Assembly: GCA_031216915.1 (NCBI GenBank)
Contig: CM062292.1
Coordinates: forward strand, 1,608,457 to 1,672,456
Source: Pictodentalium vernedei
Lineage: Eukaryota; Mollusca; Scaphopoda; Dentaliida; Dentaliidae
Length of the DNA stretch: 64,000 bases
Reading direction: 5' to 3'
Shown here in pieces: positions 45,683 to 57,089 of the stretch. How positions within the stretch are numbered: position 1 is the first letter of the stretch; every line of letters begins with the position of its first letter. Both the position numbers and the translations under genes were made by a program. The notes under the pieces were generated by a model. It did not search any database. It saw nothing but the letters and a program-made list of their open reading frames with translations, and was not told the origin of the DNA.

Positions 45683-48600
45683 TTTGACATAATCGTAGTG
45701 AAACTCGTACATCAACTGCTTGCTGATGTCTAAGATGATCGCTCAGAGATAACAGGGTTTGTGAAACTTCAGATGCATCTTTTGCATGTGTACGGTCCCC
45801 ATATTTTTATCCAGTGTGGTTCTATGGTGATAACTGGGTTTCGAGATTAATTTTCTAGACCTCTCTTCGGACGTGACGAGTTGAACATTGGTTCTATTCC
45901 TAATGTTTTTCATAGATTTTCCGTACATGCAATTGTTCATGAGTTTAAAGAAATCTTTTTCGAAGTCACTCTCAGCCGGCATTCGTAATTTCGTTTTTAG
46001 ATCGATGTATTTTTTTTATCCAATCTCATCCCACGAGCGATGTAACATTTCAGATTTTCACAGTAGACCACGTACTTGATTTGCAATTTAAATTGGAAAA
46101 GAGTTTTTCGATACCGTTCGTTTGGAAACCAGTGGATAATCGTTGTGTAGATCGTGTAACGTTTCTGGATAGCCCAAATCGACTTTTAGAATACAAGGAT
46201 AGTGTCTCCATTTTTGTTTTTCTTCCAACGTTTTGACCTATTTGAAATTTCCGATTGGTAAAGGATGACTCATGGGGCCCAACCGTACAAATTATTAGCA
46301 TCCCAGTACTGCATGTATTTTCTCGTTTTTTCCAAATCAAAGTCTTTTCCCAAGTGAGGATCATTAGCTTTGGCATATCTGGTGGAAATCATAGAGACGC
46401 CACCCCCCACGGCCTTTTCAAACATGAGCAACATGTCGACGTCTGATAATATTTCCAATCAGACTTCAGTCGTCTTCAAAAGAGCATCCAATGCAAGTCC
46501 GGGTGCCGTGAAATACCAAGCCGGATCTAGTTCGTAATATCGACGACACACTCATCGAAAATATTTGAACATGTCGGCCAAGAGAAGCACGTCGGTTTTC
46601 AGATAGAGGTCGTGATAATCTCTCATGGATTTCATGTCGAATAATCTCCACACTATTTGCGTATGTTTGTAATCATCATCAGAAATGTGGGACTGGTACA
46701 ATTTCAAATAAAAATCTTCTTTAGGAGGTAGAGCGACATTGTCAAATTTATTGAGATTAGTCATGTAATCGTAAGGGTAGATGCCTTCCCTCAACATGAC
46801 GTCCATCAATTGTCGTTGATCATCAAAATGTTCACTTGTGACTTTAAATTTCTCCCTATCCAAACTGTCGACTAATTTTTCCAGATTGGTCGACATGAAT
46901 TTATAACTGTTGATGAAACGCGTCTCTCTACGGATAGGAATTGTTTTCTCAGTCAGACCATCGGCAACTCTCTTTTTATCAATGACTTTCCATTTAGTGA
47001 ATGAAATGTATTTTTCATGACTTTGTGCGATGCAGCTCAACTCCCCCTCGGTGACACCCATATTTTTCACGAACAGGTGACTGTCGTAGCCCGAGAGATT
47101 GGAAATATCACCGGATAGAATCGAATGTCTCGAAACCTTAAATTACATTCGTTGTGAGCTGCATCGCAAAACAGACCCGTGTAGTGATCGAGAGCTCTAT
47201 CTTTTTTATTGTTTTCAGACTTATTATCGAATAATTGTCCACAGATGTGACATTTGGTTTTTTCATTGTATTCTCGCTGTTGCTCTGGTTTGATGATCAT
47301 GTCGTTGGATTTTTTAAATTTGTCGTATAATTTTTGAATTTTCGATTTTAACTCTTCCACAAATCTCTGAGCCACGTCATCGCATTCGAACGGACTTGAC
47401 AATTCTCGATCATCAAAAGAACATTTCACGTAATAACAATAGAAGAAGGTACGTGCTTCTGTTATTTTTCGCTATCACTCCTACGCTCGTCGGGCTGGCA
47501 ATAATTAAGTTTTGTGGTGAAACATTCGAAATTGGCATAGACGATGAATGGCGATTCTAATCTTATATTGTGATGATGCAAGTCCACGTAAGTTTTAGGT
47601 TTAGGCATTTCGACGTCAATGCCTTGCTTTTCGTTGCAATATTCCCGCGTCATCGATTCTTGACGACGGAACAAATTCATGCAGTTGAGACAGAAAAACC
47701 TCTCGCACTTATGTTTAGTAGTCTGCTTCGACAGCAAATGACTCTCCTTTTTAATGCAGCAATATTGTGAATTGTCACCCTCGGAAATTAATAACAAATT
47801 AACCATCTTTTCTCTCTCTTTGTGCAAAGTCAGTCTGAGAGGATAGACTATTCGTTTTTTATCGTCATATCCCAAGACGTTCACGGCCACGGTGTCATTT
47901 AGCTTTTCGAAATGCTCAATGTCTTTCAACCGTGTCGGGAAAGGCACTCCCGTCCAATCGAGATTTTTACAAGTCTCTGCGTACTTGGAAACTCTCTGAA
48001 CATCCTTTACTACGGGATACAAGGCCAGTCTGATCGCCCATTTGAAACACTTGCTATCATCTTCATTTTTCACGTTGACCACGACATTTCTATTAGATAT
48101 GAAATACGGCATTTTTATATAGGAAGATGCTTTCAAAGGATCATGTCTGTCCACGTGAATCTCAAGATTCAATATCTTCTCGAAAATCGAACCATTTCCC
48201 TTGTTTGGATAAAAAGCCAAAGATTCCAACATCATGTCTTTCATCACCTCGTAAACGTTGGCTAATTCGTCGTCTCTAAATACAGTCTCGATTTTAGACT
48301 GGAAATACGTATCTTGCACCACGCTCTCACCCGTGTTCACCTTGACCTTTTTCATCAGACAATGCAAGATCATTTTTATTTTACACCCTTATTTAGATGT
48401 TTTCGAAACACGTCCAACACTCCACCCTTCGCTCATTCCATGAAAGATTCGGGATCGAGTTTTGCGAGACAAGGAATCGCGTTGAAAGTTTTAAAAAATC
48501 CTTTGATAGTGATGTCTCATTCTATCGGTATCAACGATGACTCCAACACTTTGATTATGATTCCCTTTATTGCATCGAATCCCTTGTTTTCATTCAGCGC

Positions 48601-48718
48601 TCTCACGATTGCATCCATCGTTTTTTTTCTAATGAATTGTCATCTCGAGCCGCGTTGCTTTTCTATTTTTTATTATTCTCTTTCGAAACCTTCTGCCACT
48701 CCACCACTTTTTGTTTAA
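45683..48718 (-). pseudogene. Protein-primed family-B DNA polymerase, frameshifted and 3'-truncated
   Basis: Read on the minus strand. The longest piece (303 codons, 47462-48373) has the N-terminal domain with a Cys/His finger (CERFFCLNCMNLFRR) and ExoI as PFIVYANFECFT. The usual catalytic Asp of YADFE is Asn here. Next come 'LFCDAAHNECNLRFR', the ExoII segment NLSGYDSHLFVKNMG, 'YHDLYLKTDVLLLADMF', polymerase motif A as WDANNLYGW, and motif B in 'DFFKLMNNCMYGKSMKN'. The gene ends at 'LMYEFHYDYVKVKF' near 45683, before motif C (Y-x-DTD). At least four phase changes and many stops, mostly TGA, are present. In intact elements this enzyme replicates the linear genome by protein priming. Confidence 0.92.
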
Positions 48719-48786
48719 CGGGTGCCTTCTTCTTAGTTTCCTCCATTGTCGTTTGTTGACTTTGTTGTTTTGTTGTCACTGTTTTC

Positions 48787-49104
48787 TCATGTTTTTCGTG
48801 ATTCAGGTTGTTTTTGTCGCTGTCTTCTCATTTTTTTCAAGATTTGGGTTCTTTTTGTCGCTGCCGCAGATCTTTCGTCCATTCCCTTTCCATCGAGCAA
48901 ATGACTGATGCCTTCATCTTTTTTCATGTATTTGACACCTTTCAATTTCAATGACTGACGCACTTTGGCTTGTAATTTCACCAGTGATAGATCACAGATC
49001 TCCTCGCACACGGCTTCGATCATTCGTCCTTTGGTTCTGTGACGGTTGTAATTTTTAATTCCTAGACTTCTACAGTACTTTTTCAACTCGGGTATGGTAG
49101 ACAA
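48787..49104 (-). CDS. SAP-like N-terminal piece next to the polymerase
   Basis: An open frame of 105 codons starting MSTIPELKKYCRSLGIKN with 'TKGRMIEAVCEEI': a helix-turn-helix of SAP type, usually a DNA-binding motif. The C-terminal half is very basic (KRTQILKKMRRQRQKQ). Downstream on the same strand, a Lys/Gln-rich linker in other phases leads towards the polymerase. I think it more likely that this was the N-terminus of the polymerase gene than a separate gene, but a stand-alone small DNA-binding protein is possible. Confidence 0.5.
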   Translation of the reverse strand: MSTIPELKKYCRSLGIKNYNRHRTKGRMIEAVCEEICDLSLVKLQAKVRQSLKLKGVKYMKKDEGISHLLDGKGMDERSAAATKRTQILKKMRRQRQKQPESRKT

Positions 49105-49392
49105 AAATATATTTTTTTACGATATACTTTTTTATTTTTAGCATTTTTTGTGTGTGTTAAATTTCTTATTTAATATGTATATATAATATTTTTAAGTTTT
49201 TTAAAAAATGTTTTCTCTTTTGCGAATTGTTAATCTTCTTATTAATATATATATATATTTTTTGTTATCAATAAAGAAAAAAAAAAACAAAGTAAAAACA
49301 GAACAAAACCAAAAAAAATACCCGGCAAAAAAACGAGTACTACCTCATAATAAGCACTTTAATGAGCTTTCGAGTCGAGATTTAAAATCGGT
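49105..49392. other. AT-rich spacer inside the Polinton
   Basis: Low-complexity A/T-rich sequence between the SAP-like ORF and the small unknown ORF. No feature is supported. Confidence 0.5.
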
Positions 49393-49860
49393 CTATAATG
49401 AACTCTCTTTTTTCCATAATTTCACATCCGTGACGAGCATGTTAACTTTAAAGCTATCGTCTCCCCGCTGATAAATCCATTGGAAAACCAGATTCACCCC
49501 CTCGAACGTTCGCTCTTCCCTGGTGATCAGATTCAATCTGTCGACTACTTCTTTAGAGACGTTCGGATATATTTTACTCCCGTAGAATAGCGACAGATCG
49601 TCTGAGTCGAAATTTTCTGTCTTCTCCGAGAGGATGGCCAATAGATCGTCTTGACATCAGTACATTAATCCTATAGCGGTCTCGTTCAATTTCAAAGGCA
49701 ATGTATATTTGTTGTATTCCTCTCTCAACCCACTCGTCTCCACGTCCTTCAATTCGATAGCGTCGTGCGATTGCAATCGATAAATTTTACTATCGAACTT
49801 CGAATATCTCTCGACTCTCTTCAATTTTAATGCGGATTGTTTAGGTAGTGTCGATTTCAT
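49393..49860 (-). pseudogene. Small Polinton ORF of unknown function, one in-frame TGA
   Basis: On the minus strand, ATG at 49860 opens a frame that reads MKSTLPKQSALKLKRVERYS to ETAIGLMY, meets TGA at 49657-49659 and continues in the same phase through 'DDLLAILSEKTENFDSDDL' to a stop at 49393, about 155 codons in total. It has a basic N-terminus and mixed alpha/beta character (VVDRLNLITREERTFEGVN). It is the gene nearest the right terminal repeat and is divergent from nothing else, so it may be transcribed from the right end. I do not recognise the family. Confidence 0.5.
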
Positions 49861-50035
49861 GACTGATTATCTTTTGTTGTCGACGTTTTGTTGAAATTTT
49901 TTTTATAAAATATTAAATTTGATGTGTTTTTTTTAAAATGATAATTATTAATTGTAATTTTTTTTTTCTTATTATATATGTAAAAAAATAAAATGACTTT
50001 TTTTTACAGTTTTTTCTTTAATGACAGAAACAGTT

Positions 50036-50718
50036 ATTATTTTTTAATTTATCATCATCCATCTCACAGCTCATAATGTAACACACACATATTTTCAATC
50101 GCCATCCATCAGTTCCAGATCGTGCTGTCAAGCTAATTATACATTTTTTTGACTCAGACGAGCGATCTCTCTCTCTATGACAAAAACCTCTACATTATCA
50201 CCGAAGGGTTCTAGCGCACCATATAAAATCCCATGGGAATCGACGTTCGATCGCGCATTTTCAATCTACGACCGCAAAAATGAGCCAAGAAATTTTCGTC
50301 AATGGGAATCTTAGTGCTAATCTTGCTTCCGGTCACGATCTTACAAATCTATTCGAAAAAATTCAGCTCAAATGGCGACTCCGTGTTAACTCTATGACAA
50401 ATTGAATTTTTTCAGGCGAAAGTCGGTGTTAAATGTATGAAAAGTGAATTTTTCAAATCGGTGAATTTTTAGACATTTTTAATAAATTCCGCCGAAAGTG
50501 AGCCAGAAATGTTCAAATTTTTAACATTTTCCAGAAAAACCCATGATTTTCGGCGAAAAATAGGAATATTTTTCGGGAAAACCCAATATTTTCCAAGAAA
50601 AGCAACTTTTTTACAAAAACAATTGAAGTTTTTCTAAAAATAACTAAATTTTCCAGCGCACCTGACTTTCCAGCGCAGCAAGATGGTTGTGCACTGGGAT
50701 CCCCCATTATACTCTACT
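50036..50718. repeat. Polinton right terminal inverted repeat
   Basis: Reverse complement of 38007-38735 with scattered substitutions and small indels. It contains the shared block around CGACGTTCGATCGCGCATTT. The outermost bases read inward are AGTAGAGTATAATGGGGG. Confidence 0.93.
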
Positions 50719-51440
50719 CATGAGCTGCCGAGACACGCCATTGGATGAGATACGTAATGCTGTGCTGCTTGTCATGGTTATGCCTCCCCACACCATAATC
50801 GATCCACCACCAAAACGATCGTGCTGCATAACGGTTACGACCTGGTATTGTTCGTTCCACCACCGCCACACTCTGTTTCACCTGTCGTAGAAGTCAAGAG
50901 TGAACCTCGATTCATCGGAAACATGACGTTGCTCCACCGACGATTGTCCCAGCGCTGTCGTGCTCCACACCAATTACGCCCTGTTTCGATGAGACGTTCA
51001 GTCAAACGTGGAATAATTTTTCGAGGTCGTCGAGTGTACAAATTCCAGCTGTGTGGGCGATTTCGGATAGTCTGAGCATTGACTCGCACATCTGTCGTTC
51101 GGTGCAGACGCTGTCCAATTTCTGAGGCACATTGATGGTGGTTACCTCGCACATCTGTCGCTCGGGGCAGACGCTGTCCAATTTCTGAGGCACATTGATG
51201 GTGGTTACCTCGCACATCTGTCGCTCGGTGCAGACGCTGTCCAATTTCTGAGGCACATTGATGGTGGTTACCTCGCACATCTGTCGCTCGGTGCAGACGC
51301 TGTCCAATTTCTGAGGCACATTGATGGTGGTTACGTAATGCTGTGGTTCGAATGAAACGATTCTGGTTAGCAGCTGTCGCTCTTGGACGACCTGACCGAC
51401 GTCTGTCATCAACATTGCCTGTCTGACGGTAGCGTAACTA
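50719..51440 (-). pseudogene. Tc1/mariner transposase, N-terminal and central part (split by the Polinton)
   Basis: Minus-strand reading from about 51440 gives the DNA-binding and linker part (RRRSGRPRAATANQNRFIR), then four 21-residue repeats of the EIGQRLHRATDVR segment, then NAQTIRNRPHSWNLYTRRPR, 'RWDNRRWSNVMF' and, in a shifted phase, the first catalytic Asp in SDESRFTL. After a TGA come 'RVWRWWNEQY' and DRFGGGSIMVWGGIT. It ends at the Polinton target site CATGAG (50719-50724). The C-terminal part is at 37690-38006 in the same orientation, so the two halves were one gene before the Polinton landed. A frameshift between the linker and the catalytic core and stop codons show that it was, or has become, non-functional. 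Confidence 0.88.
51085..51336. repeat. 63-bp tandem repeat x4 inside the Tc1 transposase gene
   Basis: Four head-to-tail units at 51085, 51148, 51211 and 51274, almost identical. Each is 21 codons of the transposase linker. A normal Tc1 transposase has this segment once, so it is a local expansion. Confidence 0.92.
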
Positions 51441-51479
51441 CAACCTTCCTGTGATTCTCTGTCTAATAAACCATGCAGA

Positions 51480-53591
51480 AGAGTGTACTACACTATAATT
51501 AAACCAAGCTTTGTAGGATGACACCCTGTGTGATGCTATCCTGTAGTATGATGCCCTTTAGGATGATATGACAGCCTTTATGATGATATCCTGTGGGATT
51601 GTACCCTGGAGGATGATACCCTGTAGGATCATATCATGTGGGATTGTACCCTGTAGGATGATACCCTGTGGGATGATATCCTCCAGCATGATACCTTGCA
51701 TGATGATACGCTGTAAGATGATACCCTTATCATGATATCCTCTATGATGATATCCTGTAAGATGATATCCTGTAAGTTGAGGCCCTGTAGGATGATACCC
51801 TGTAGGATGAAATCCTTTAGGATGATACCCTGTAGGATGATATCCTGTAGGATGATATCCTGTGTGATGATATCCTGCTGGATGAAATACTGTAAGGTCA
51901 GACCCTGTAGGATGATACCCTGTAGGATGATACCCTGTAGGATGAAATCCTGTAGGATGATACCCTGTAGGATGAAATCCTGTAGGATGATACCCTGTAG
52001 GATGAAATCCTGTAGGATGATACCCTGTATGATGATATCCTGTAGGATGATACCCTGTAGGATGAAATCCTGTAGGATGACACCCTGTAGGATGATATCC
52101 TGTAGGATGCTACCCTGTAGGATGATATTCTGTAGGGTGAGACCCTGTAGGATGATGCACTGTATGGTGATATCCTGTAGGATGATATCCTGTAGGATGA
52201 TACCTTGTAGGATAATATCCTGTAGGATGCTACCCTGTAGGATGATATCCTGTAGGATGCTACCCTGTAGAATGATATCCTGTAGGATGATACCCTGTAG
52301 GATGAAATCCTGTAGGATGCTACCCTGTAGGATGATATCCTGTAGGATGCTACCCTGTAGGATGATATCCTGTAGTATGATACCCTGTAGGATGATATCC
52401 TGTAGGATGCTACCCTGTAGGATGATATCCTGTAGGATGCTACCCTGTAGAATGATATCCTGTAGAATGCTACCCTGTAGGATGATATCCTGTAGTATGA
52501 TACCCTGTAGGATGATATCCTGTAGGATGATGCCCTGTATGGTGATATCCTGTAGGATGCTGTCATGTATGGTGGTATCCTTTAGGATAATACTCTATAG
52601 GATGACACCCTTATGATGCTATCCTGTATGATGCAGCCCTCTATGATGCTATCATATAGGTTGACACCCTTTATGATGCTATCCTGTATGGTGATACCCT
52701 CTAGGATGATACCTTGTAGGATGATGCCCTGTTGGATGATATTCTGTGGGATTGTACCCTGTAGAATGATACCCTGTAGGATGGTGCCCTGTAGAATGAT
52801 ACCCTGTACAATGCTATCCTGTATGATGATACCCTGTAGTATGATACCCTGTAGGATGATATCCTGTAGGCTGATGACGTGTATGGTGATATCCTGTAGG
52901 ATGCTGCCCTGTATGGTGGTATCCTTTAGGATAATACTCTGTAGGATGACACCCTTGTGATGCTATGCTGTATGATGCAGCCCTCTATGATGCTATCATA
53001 AAGGTTGACACCCTTTTTGATGCTATCCTGTATGGTGATACCCTCTAGGATGATACCTTGTAGGATGATGCCCTGTTGGATGATATTCTGTGGGATTGTA
53101 CCCTGTAGAATAATACCCTGTAGGATGGTGTTCTGTAGAATGATACCCTGTACGATGCTATCATGTATGATGATACCCTGTAGTATGATACCCTGTAGGA
53201 TGATATCCTGTAGGCTGATGCCCTGTATGGTGATATCCTGTAGGATGCTGCCCTGTATGGTGGTATCCTTTAGGATAATACTCTGTAGGATGACACCCTT
53301 GTGATGCTATCCTGTATGATGCAGCCCTCTATGATGCTATCATATAGGCTGACACTCTTTTTAATGCTATCCTGTATGGTGATACCCTCTAGGATGATAC
53401 CTTGTAGGATGATGCCCTTTTGGATGATATTCTGTGGGATTGTACCCTGTAGAATGATACCCTGTAGGATGGTGTCCTGTAGAATGATACCCTGTACGAT
53501 GCTATCCTGTATTATGATATCCTGTAGGATGATACCCTGTAGGATGATATCCTGTAGGCTGATGCCCTGTATGATGGTAAAATCTGACTAA
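51480..53591. repeat. 15-bp minisatellite with a 344-bp higher-order repeat
   Basis: The unit is GATGATATCCTGTAG (variants GATGATACCCTGTAG, GATGCTACCCTGTAG) in about 140 copies. From 52601 a block of 23 variant units recurs at 52945 and 53289, exactly 344 bp apart, the third copy being partial. Since 15 is a multiple of three, frames on both strands stay open (Met/Arg/Ser/Cys-rich on plus, Tyr/Arg/Ser-rich on minus). They are artefacts. Confidence 0.95.
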
Positions 53592-54643
53592 ACGTAATGT
53601 AAGCTCTGGGTCTTTCTGATTTGTTTGTCTGGTCAGTGGAAAATGGCTATATTTTGTTTTGCATCTAGTTTTTTGTTTGTTTTATTCTTTTCATCTTTGT
53701 GAGTCCAACGATTATCTGTTTCAGTATGAAAGACAAAGATCATAACAGAACAAAACTGATTCATTTTCACCAAGTTGGACTCGCGGGTTCTGATTCTGAT
53801 GGAAAGGTCAAAAATTGGAAAATGAGAACTTTGAAGACAATAAGAAGAGACCTTAATCACGAGGGCGTGAGTAATGTTAATTTACTTTCCTCGAGCCTAT
53901 TTAGGGATCCTTTTCGGTACTTGTCTCTAATTAATAGAATCTAGCATACCTTCTGAATGCATCACATGATTGTTGTAGGCTTTCCAGGCTCTTAATTGCC
54001 ACGAGCCACAATACAGCTCAAGACGCAGGCTCTAGCTAGCGCGAAAATCCACAAGACGACCCTGGTCGAGTTACCATGGCGTTATTTTCACAGTCATCCT
54101 CATCAGGAATTTATGAATACATGGCATACTACTATCATTATATTCTAAGTGCATTGGAAAATGTTCTTGACTGATGCCTTCGTGCGTTAATCGTCCAAAA
54201 ACGTTAAAAAACGGTGTTCGTTAAAACAAATAAAACAATGTTGTGAGATATTACAAGGTGAGAATATTACTCATTATAAATTATTACAACTAGAAGAAGA
54301 CTTCCAATGTCCGGTCCTATAACATATAGCGATGAGATGAATATTGCCAGTTTCTTTCATTGTGAACTATTACATTGATATGAAAATAACCACTTGCATT
54401 GAAATATATTACTATGAGAGGAATAGTGTCAATTTCTGGCACTGTACGATATTATTATGGAATAATTAAATTGTTAATGTAGTTATACGTTTTGGGTCCA
54501 AATACTCAATTCCCATTGGCCAGCTGGGTGAAAACGTCATGACCAAATGTAATTCATTCCAATGAACACATTTGGTCGAACTTTGACCCGCATTTACGGA
54601 AGAGCGCAGTTGGCAGAATGTAATTCGGGCGGTGTTTGGGCGG
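53592..54643. other. No gene seen
   Basis: Short open frames without family resemblance. A few 'ttactatgagatgaatatt'-like fragments at 54330-54450 resemble the 41-bp repeat further right. Confidence 0.4.
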
Positions 54644-54651
54644 GTTCTTAA

Positions 54652-55693
54652 TAGGGCCCTGCGAATCGGGAAATTTATGTTCGAATCGAATCCCGAATCG
54701 AATCGGGACTGATGTCGACATCGAATCGAATCTCGAATCGAATCGGGATAAACTCGAGAAATAACTATAACTGGCATTATCTTGGGCAGAAATGTCCGGA
54801 AAGCACTGCGAGAAGAGAGAGTTGACATAACCTGACAACTTGGCGTTGTTTTAATTTTCTTTCTTGTTCAATGACCATTCAGATGTTCACTTGGCCCGAC
54901 AATAAATTCAAGACATAAATATGGACAGAAATTAAGGTGTAACTGCCCAGAAACATTTGAGAAAAACCACTAAATTGAAAGATGAGAATTAAAAGCACAA
55001 ATGTAATACAAGTGGCACATTAATTCCCATGGGTTGAAGTCGGCTACAGCCGCTAACTTCAGGTACGTTAGCCTGGCTAAATACATGTACATCTTATAGG
55101 AACCTCATTACTGTAATGTTTGGTTGTTTTTGTATTATCAGGATTCGGGTCTTGTAGATTTCGGTCCGTTCTCAACTCAATAACTCAGTATACATCAAAA
55201 GCAGCGAAGGCGTTAAACTGTGTTAGTTTCTGCATTATCTAACTCGAATATTGACGCAGTGCTCATTCACACAAATTGCTTTTACTTCATTCCAACTTCC
55301 AAGTACCAACGCCGAACAATGCAAAGAAACTAAAGAGATTTTCCTCCCACAGTTTTCTAACATAATAATGGAAGCGCTCCTGGCGACATGCCCCCATTAT
55401 TGTGTTAGAAGATTCTGGGACTGAGAGCGGGGCTTAGGCCCATAGCTGCATATTTCGGTTGTATAGATGGGGCGTGAACAGGCTACAAGTTAAAACAGCT
55501 CCAATTTGCAAAAGTCACAAAACGAACGTTTAATTTCCCGTTCTAAAAACTCAAAATGTACATTGTCGAATACTGATTCATTTTCCTCGATGCTTCGTTT
55601 GACTAACGAATCGGCAAACTATTCGAGATTGATCTACGAATACCAAAGCGATGTCGACATCGAATCGAATACTCGAAGCTTCGCAGGGCCCTA
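54652..55693. mobile_element. Non-autonomous hAT-type element, 1042 bp
   Basis: The perfect inverted termini TAGGGCCCTGCGAA face each other. The flanks GTTCTTAA at 54644-54651 and 55694-55701 are identical over 8 bp. Both subterminal regions are rich in CGAATCGAATC. There is no transposase frame inside. Confidence 0.92.
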
Positions 55694-55950
55694 GTTCTTA
55701 ACTTTTAGCGCTTCTCGCAGTGTTCAACTCCGCTGCTGTTTCTTTGGTGACATTTCCAAACCTGTGGAATAAAGCCCGTTACTGAAATACTCGTTTCCAT
55801 TTCTAAAGTTGTGAAAATTAAAAATCGGAGTTGTGCGCTTTGTCTTTTGTGTGAGGGTGGTTTTTCGCTTTGTTCGTTCATATATGTTTTATTTCGTCTT
55901 TCTGCTTTGGTGTTTGGTAAAAAGTAGGTTAAACAGTTGCGGAATGTAAT

Positions 55951-56113
55951 TAGAAGAATTGAAGGCAATTTTTATAATCTTTATTTGAGTATGAACGTGT
56001 GGGAATGGGTACAAATTATGTATGAATCCCATTGGGATTCATATATAATTTGTACCCATTCCCACACGTTCATACTCAAATAAAGATAAAAAATGCATTC
56101 AATTCTTAAATAA
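55951..56113. mobile_element. Near-perfect palindrome, ~160 bp
   Basis: The arms share TTTATTTGAGTATGAACGTG and TGGGAATGGGTACAAATTAT and meet at TGAATCCCATTGGGATTCA with almost no loop. Looser pairing extends outward (GAATTGAAGGCA / TGCATTCAATTC). It is a foldback or MITE next to the start of the 41-bp array. Confidence 0.8.
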
Positions 56114-56640
56114 AGATTTCCTATTTTCAATTGTAAGATATTACTATGGAATAAAGATTTCCGATTTTCAATTGTAAGATATTACTATGGAATAAAAATT
56201 TCCGATTTCCAATTGTAAGATATTACTGTGGAATAAAGATTTTCGATTTCCAATTGTAAGATATCACTATGGAATAAAGATTTCTGATTTCCAATTGTAG
56301 GATATTACTATGGAATAAAGATTTCCGATTTCCAATTGTAGGATATTACTATGGAATAAAGATTTCCGATTTCCAATTGTAAGATATCACTATGGAATAA
56401 AGATTTCTGATTTCCAATTGTAGGATATTACTATGGAATAAAGATTTCCGATTTCCAATTGTAGGATATTACTATGGAATAAAGATTTCCGGTTTCCAGT
56501 TGTAAGATATTACTACAGTATTAACATTTGCGAATTTGCATTGTAAGATATTATTATGGAATAAAGATTTCCGATTTCCAATTGTAAGATATTATTGTGG
56601 AATAAACATTTGCGAATTCGCATTGTAAGATTTTACTATG
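56100..56640. repeat. 41-bp minisatellite, about 13 copies
   Basis: The unit is TATGGAATAAAGATTTCCGA followed by TTTCCAATTGTAAGATATTAC. Degenerate relatives continue to about 57080. Confidence 0.9.
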
Positions 56641-57089
56641 AGATAAAAGTTTCGCATTGTAATCTATTACCATGAGATGATAATTGCCAATTTCGCATTC
56701 TTAGATATTACTATGAGAAAATGATTTACTGTGAAATTAATATTTTAATTTTTGGCATTGTTAGATATTACGACATGATAAATATTGTTGATTTATATTC
56801 TTGTCAAATATTATTACGAGACCAATTACATCGTTGATTACGACATCAAGTAAACAGATGAATCTTGTATGTTATAAGCTGTCACTAGCATTTACTATAT
56901 ATTACTATGACATAAAAGTTACCAACTTAGACTACCATAGGAACGTTCCCAATCAAGGTATTCCGACACAGGTAAAATATTACTACGAGGTGAATATGGT
57001 GAATTTAGACCTTCAGATAGTGTCACGTGATTATTACAACATGAATATTATGAGTACGATATTACTTTGACTTCAATAATACAAATAAA

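Larger units (their letters stand above)
38007..50718. mobile_element. Polinton/Maverick element, 12.7 kb, complete ends, decayed genes
   Basis: The boundaries are set by an identical 6-bp duplication CATGAG at 38001-38006 and 50719-50724, and by inverted termini AGTGGTGTATAATGGGGG (left) and AGTAGAGTATAATGGGGG (right, read inward). Polintons are known for 6-bp duplications, long terminal inverted repeats and 5'-AG ends. The inverted repeats run about 0.7 kb. The interior encodes the typical set: family-B polymerase, retroviral-type integrase, packaging ATPase, minor capsid protein and several conserved Polinton proteins. Most genes are frameshifted or carry stops, integrase and polymerase are truncated, and no major capsid protein or protease was found. 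Confidence 0.95.

Noticed and set aside
47570..48718. Plus-strand ORFs opposite the polymerase
   Set aside because: Shadows of the minus-strand polymerase, which has clear motifs.
51732..53591. Met/Arg/Ser/Cys-rich and Tyr/Arg/Ser-rich open frames
   Set aside because: Produced by the 15-bp repeat, a multiple of three, on both strands.
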